Notes under the pieces: model-generated
What the model saw: the letters and a program-made list of their open reading frames with translations, nothing else
Told to the model about the DNA's origin: nothing
Database searches by the model: none
Shown here: positions 37,872 through 39,814 of the stretch, piece by piece
Layout of the letters: the number at the start of each line of letters is the position of its first letter
How positions within the stretch are numbered: the stretch's first letter is position 1
Position numbers and translations under genes: made by a program
Origin: a virus
DNA length: 39,814 nucleotides
IMG/VR virus record: IMGVR_UViG_3300032236_000429
Span: 1 to 39,814 of that record
Strand: one strand, 5' to 3'

Positions 37872-38056
37872 CTAACGCCATTGATACGAGCATAGGCGAT
37901 ACAGCGAGCCTCTAGGCCATGTGGCTCTGTTGCAGTGCATGAGAACTTACGTTCATCTATTTCTACTGTCTTTGGTCCTGCAAGTGCCATGTAGAGCGCT
38001 GAGATCAGAAGCAACACACAGCTTGCGCCAAGCACATAATCTCTGGTCTTACTCAT
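37868..38056 (-). CDS. Small membrane-anchored protein
   Basis: A 62-residue protein with an N-terminal membrane helix (DYVLGASCVLLLISALYMALAG) and a 35-residue outer part with CTATEPHGLEARCIAYAR, whose two cysteines may pair. The ATG at 38056 has GAGG nine bases upstream; the ATG at 38071 has none. It may be an inner-membrane protein of the early operon, for example in superinfection or host takeover. No family known. Confidence 0.55.
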   Translation of the reverse strand: MSKTRDYVLGASCVLLLISALYMALAGPKTVEIDERKFSCTATEPHGLEARCIAYARINGVR

Positions 38057-38060
38057 GTTT

Positions 38061-38309
38061 TTATTCCTCATTGAAACTAATATCCGTTCTATAGAATGAT
38101 TGAACTAAGTCGCGCTCTCTGAATCTGTCCGTACTGTCTAGTTCATGGATCAGATGCTTTAACGCTTCTCTCCGGCCTTGCAGCTTTGCATGCTTAATGT
38201 TCAGCGATCCGGCCATCCATCCGAATGCACAGTCTGCCTTGTTCATACGTAATTTTGTATCTTCTTGCATTCCTTCCCAGAAATCTTCAAACGTGCGGAA
38301 TACGCCCAT
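38061..38309 (-). CDS. Hypothetical early protein, 82 aa
   Basis: A helical protein, MGVFRTFEDFWEGMQEDTK, with DCAFGWMAGSLNIKHAKLQGRREALKHLIHEL and a charged end. GAGG lies eight bases before the ATG. It follows the 83-residue gene. No recognised domain. Confidence 0.55.
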   Translation of the reverse strand: MGVFRTFEDFWEGMQEDTKLRMNKADCAFGWMAGSLNIKHAKLQGRREALKHLIHELDSTDRFRERDLVQSFYRTDISFNEE

Positions 38310-38319
38310 AATGAGATCC

Positions 38320-38571
38320 TCAGTTACAAATAGGACGATCAGCGATCTTTTTAGCGTTTAGCTGGTCTGATACATGCTTTCTCAGACTTAAATGCGCTGG
38401 ACGCTTTGGAATGAACTTGTCAGTCTCTTCGACAAATACCCAATCGAATGTCCAATTGGTGCGCTTTGGCTTGTAAATGGCTTTGATCGAAAATCCATCA
38501 TTGCAAACGATAGTCACTGAACTGCTCTTCTCCAGGATAGTTGCTTCCGGAATATCTTTTAGATGCTTCAT
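38320..38571 (-). CDS. Hypothetical early protein, 83 aa
   Basis: A basic, beta-rich protein, MKHLKDIPEATILEKSSSVTIV, then FSIKAIYKPKRTNWTFDWVFVEETDKFI. The ATG at 38571 is the only good internal start, with GGAT upstream, and places the gene 74 bases into the end of the previous gene. That overlap is long for this operon, so the start is uncertain. Confidence 0.5.
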   Translation of the reverse strand: MKHLKDIPEATILEKSSSVTIVCNDGFSIKAIYKPKRTNWTFDWVFVEETDKFIPKRPAHLSLRKHVSDQLNAKKIADRPICN

Positions 38572-38812
38572 GTTTATATCCAATGTTGTAGAAATTTCTG
38601 CAATGCCAGCCAAGAGTTTCATCACATATCTGAATCCAGTCGTCCGGCGTAAATTCGTCAATCGCTCTGTCTAGGCCAGCAAGGATAAACTTTTGCTGTT
38701 CAGCCCTGTAGCCTAAAGAGATCAGGTATAACACTTCCTCCACGATAGTTTGCATCTCAAACTCCGGTATCCTGGTGTCTAACCGCCCGCGAGACCGTGT
38801 TGTATGGTTCAT
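38498..38812 (-). CDS. Hypothetical early protein, 104 aa
   Basis: A charged protein with a helical centre (MQTIVEEVLYLISLGYRAEQQKFILAG) and a DDWIQICDETLGWHC segment. It starts by ATGA overlap with the upstream gene. Its end shares 74 bases with the next gene in another frame; one of the two may be shorter than given. No recognised family. Confidence 0.5.
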   Translation of the reverse strand: MNHTTRSRGRLDTRIPEFEMQTIVEEVLYLISLGYRAEQQKFILAGLDRAIDEFTPDDWIQICDETLGWHCRNFYNIGYKHEASKRYSGSNYPGEEQFSDYRLQ

Positions 38813-39045
38813 TCCTCGGCCTCAAAATCTTGGATTGCTTTCCACATGGACTCAACCCATTTGTCTCCTATGATTGCATTCTCAGTAAAGCCGGGAAAAT
38901 CTTCCATGAGTTCAATCAGTTTTTGAACTAAATCTCGACGAACATACTCATGGTCCAGTTCTTTATCCGCTATGCCTATCTGTCCTGGAATCAACTTAAC
39001 GGTTCTTCCCCAGCGCATCCAGATTTTTTTAGGTGGTGCGATCAT
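38809..39045 (-). CDS. Early accessory protein; paralogue of 37369-37611
   Basis: A 78-residue protein, MIAPPKKIWMRWGRTVKLIP, with EYVRRDLVQKLIELMEDF and a helical tail. It shares the APPKKIW start and R-DLV core with 37369-37611, implying duplication. Coupled by ATGA to the winged-helix gene before it. Function unknown. Confidence 0.6.
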   Translation of the reverse strand: MIAPPKKIWMRWGRTVKLIPGQIGIADKELDHEYVRRDLVQKLIELMEDFPGFTENAIIGDKWVESMWKAIQDFEAEE

Positions 39046-39434
39046 TTGATTTTTCTCAGTACATTAGCTGCATGCGTCAGGCTTTGCGCAACTTCATCGA
39101 ATAGTTCCGCTAATACGATCTGAACTGGCAACTCTGTTCTAACGCGCTGGATCTCATCTTTGATTGCAACTTTAGTTTCATTGGTTAGACGCAACAAGGG
39201 CTTTTTACTGATCTGCTCAACGTCCCAGAGAAGTACGCCAGCGTCATCGTGAGCGCTTGTAACGAGTCCTTTCTTACGCATACGGGCCAATGCTGAAGAT
39301 ACGTCTGCTCGCTCTCTAGCTGCGTTTAAAGCTGGCGTATAGCCGACTCTGACCATGCGGTTGTAAATATCAGCAGTGCTTGCAGGAAGAACAATCTGGT
39401 CCATTGCGTCTAGAATTTTTTCGATGTTAGTCAT
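39042..39434 (-). CDS. Winged-helix-type protein, possible regulator
   Basis: A 130-residue protein. Residues 1-75 read as a winged helix: MTNIEKILDAMDQIVLPASTADIYNRM (helix 1-2), SSALARMRKKGLVTSA (recognition helix) and a DDAGVLLWDV wing. Residues 85-130 are a helical tail. It may act as a transcription or replication regulator of the operon. It has no good ribosome-binding site, but a T/A-rich upstream region with a possible promoter. Start at ATG 39434. Confidence 0.6.
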   Translation of the reverse strand: MTNIEKILDAMDQIVLPASTADIYNRMVRVGYTPALNAARERADVSSALARMRKKGLVTSAHDDAGVLLWDVEQISKKPLLRLTNETKVAIKDEIQRVRTELPVQIVLAELFDEVAQSLTHAANVLRKIK

Positions 39435-39446
39435 AATAGTATTGTA

Positions 39447-39473
39447 ATTTTAGTATTAAAAGAAGATTGCCAA
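39447..39473 (-). promoter_or_regulatory. Weak leftward promoter candidate
   Basis: On the minus strand TTGGCA (39468-39473) is followed by TAAAAT (39447-39452) at 15 bases, a sub-optimal spacing. A/T-rich sequence surrounds it. It is placed upstream of the winged-helix gene, in a 153-base gap after the tiny membrane gene. The rest of the gap shows no other signal that I can support. Confidence 0.3.
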
Positions 39474-39587
39474 GCCCACACATTGAACGAGGGAGATAAT
39501 CTGGTTCCGCACTGTCTTGGCTCCAGCGATGTATCGCTCTGCTGGCTTACGTTTTTAACTAAATGCGTTATTTAAGGCTAGTACGTT

Positions 39588-39698
39588 TTACTTAATTTGC
39601 GCTTGATGGGCTAATTGAGCGTCCTCGTAGTCTTGATTGCTAATGTATGCGTATGCAACAACAAGAATTGTTGTGAGAATAATTGCTCTGATGTTCAT
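39588..39698 (-). CDS. Tiny membrane protein, 36 aa
   Basis: A 36-residue frame (MNIRAIILTTILVVAYAYIS then NQDYEDAQLAHQAQIK) with one N-terminal membrane helix or a signal anchor. It overlaps the preceding stop by ATGA (TGA at 39695-39697), as elsewhere in this operon, and has AAGGAAG upstream, which supports it despite its size. It resembles small lysis or membrane-stress peptides only in outline. Confidence 0.5.
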   Translation of the reverse strand: MNIRAIILTTILVVAYAYISNQDYEDAQLAHQAQIK

Positions 39699-39814
39699 TC
39701 TTCTTCCTTATAACTGTAAATATAGTCATACAACTTATCCAAATCATCCTCATTAATAATCGGATAAACATCAACTCCTTTGTAAATTATTGATGTTATT
39801 TCTGCTTCATCGCT
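39695..39814 (-). CDS. End of the junction-spanning ORF
   Basis: Reading from base 39814 on the minus strand, codons run in frame to a TGA at 39697-39695 and encode 39 residues (SDEAEITSIIYKGVDVYPII, then NEDDLDKLYDYIYSYKEEE). Joined to 27-1 of the window the protein is 49 residues, starting MMPSC. The content is acidic and helical; function is unknown. Confidence 0.55.
   Translation of the reverse strand, partial: SDEAEITSIIYKGVDVYPIINEDDLDKLYDYIYSYKEEE

Noticed and set aside
39042-39434. Winged-helix protein as the missing CI repressor
   Set aside because: It lacks the CI-type helix-turn-helix and the peptidase-type dimer domain and is far from the Cro switch; a general regulator is more likely.

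Overview
The window looks like an essentially complete, circularly permuted genome (about 39.8 kb) of a short-tailed P22-like phage infecting a Gram-negative, probably proteobacterial, host. The head and tail set is P22-type: portal, scaffold, P22-fold coat, gp4- and gp10-like DNA stabilisation proteins, ejection proteins and tailspike. Small and large terminase, an M15 endolysin and a small holin-like protein are also present. An open frame leaving the left edge on the minus strand continues in frame with one entering at the right edge, so the two ends probably join. A Betaproteobacterial host is a weak guess, resting only on an Adhesin_E-like exported protein. No integrase, CI repressor, rRNA, tRNA or CRISPR array was seen.

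Layout. A compact switch at 5265-5345 holds two overlapping divergent promoters and a Cro-like gene. Leftward from it (5247 to 1, then 39814 to 36051 if circular) runs one long minus-strand early operon, mostly joined by ATGA stop/start overlaps. Its first part is a recombination and DNA-metabolism block: Sak4-like ATPase, DUF669 ssDNA-binding protein, Cas4-like Fe-S nuclease and a cytosine-methyltransferase-like protein, with an HNH cassette inserted. A second promoter at 595-623 precedes a zinc-ribbon protein and a secreted protein. The right-hand part is a string of small accessory genes, including two paralogous pairs, zinc-finger proteins and membrane or exported proteins.

Rightward come Cro, a RepB-primase/RepA-type helicase, a 242-bp non-coding region with iterons and a long hairpin (candidate origin), RusA, a MazG-like protein, DUF3310, small zinc proteins, the terminases, portal and scaffold. 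A terminator, promoter and structured leader then introduce a free-standing GIY-YIG/NUMOD3/AP2 endonuclease. The coat gene follows and is split after 23 bases by a 307-base group I intron, predicted here by sequence and structure. After it come small virion proteins, two large repetitive fibres (835 and 988 aa), a fusion of a fibre-type domain to a gp4-like protein, an antisense NUMOD4-HNH endonuclease, gp10-like hub, beta-helix tailspike, ejection proteins, a fourth fibre-type protein and the lysis genes.

The most notable features are the coat-gene intron with its nearby free-standing endonuclease, the iteron and hairpin region, the three homing-type endonucleases, the gp4 fusion, and a Cro gene with no visible repressor or integrase. 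Function names rest on recognised motifs and family resemblance read by eye; no database search was run.
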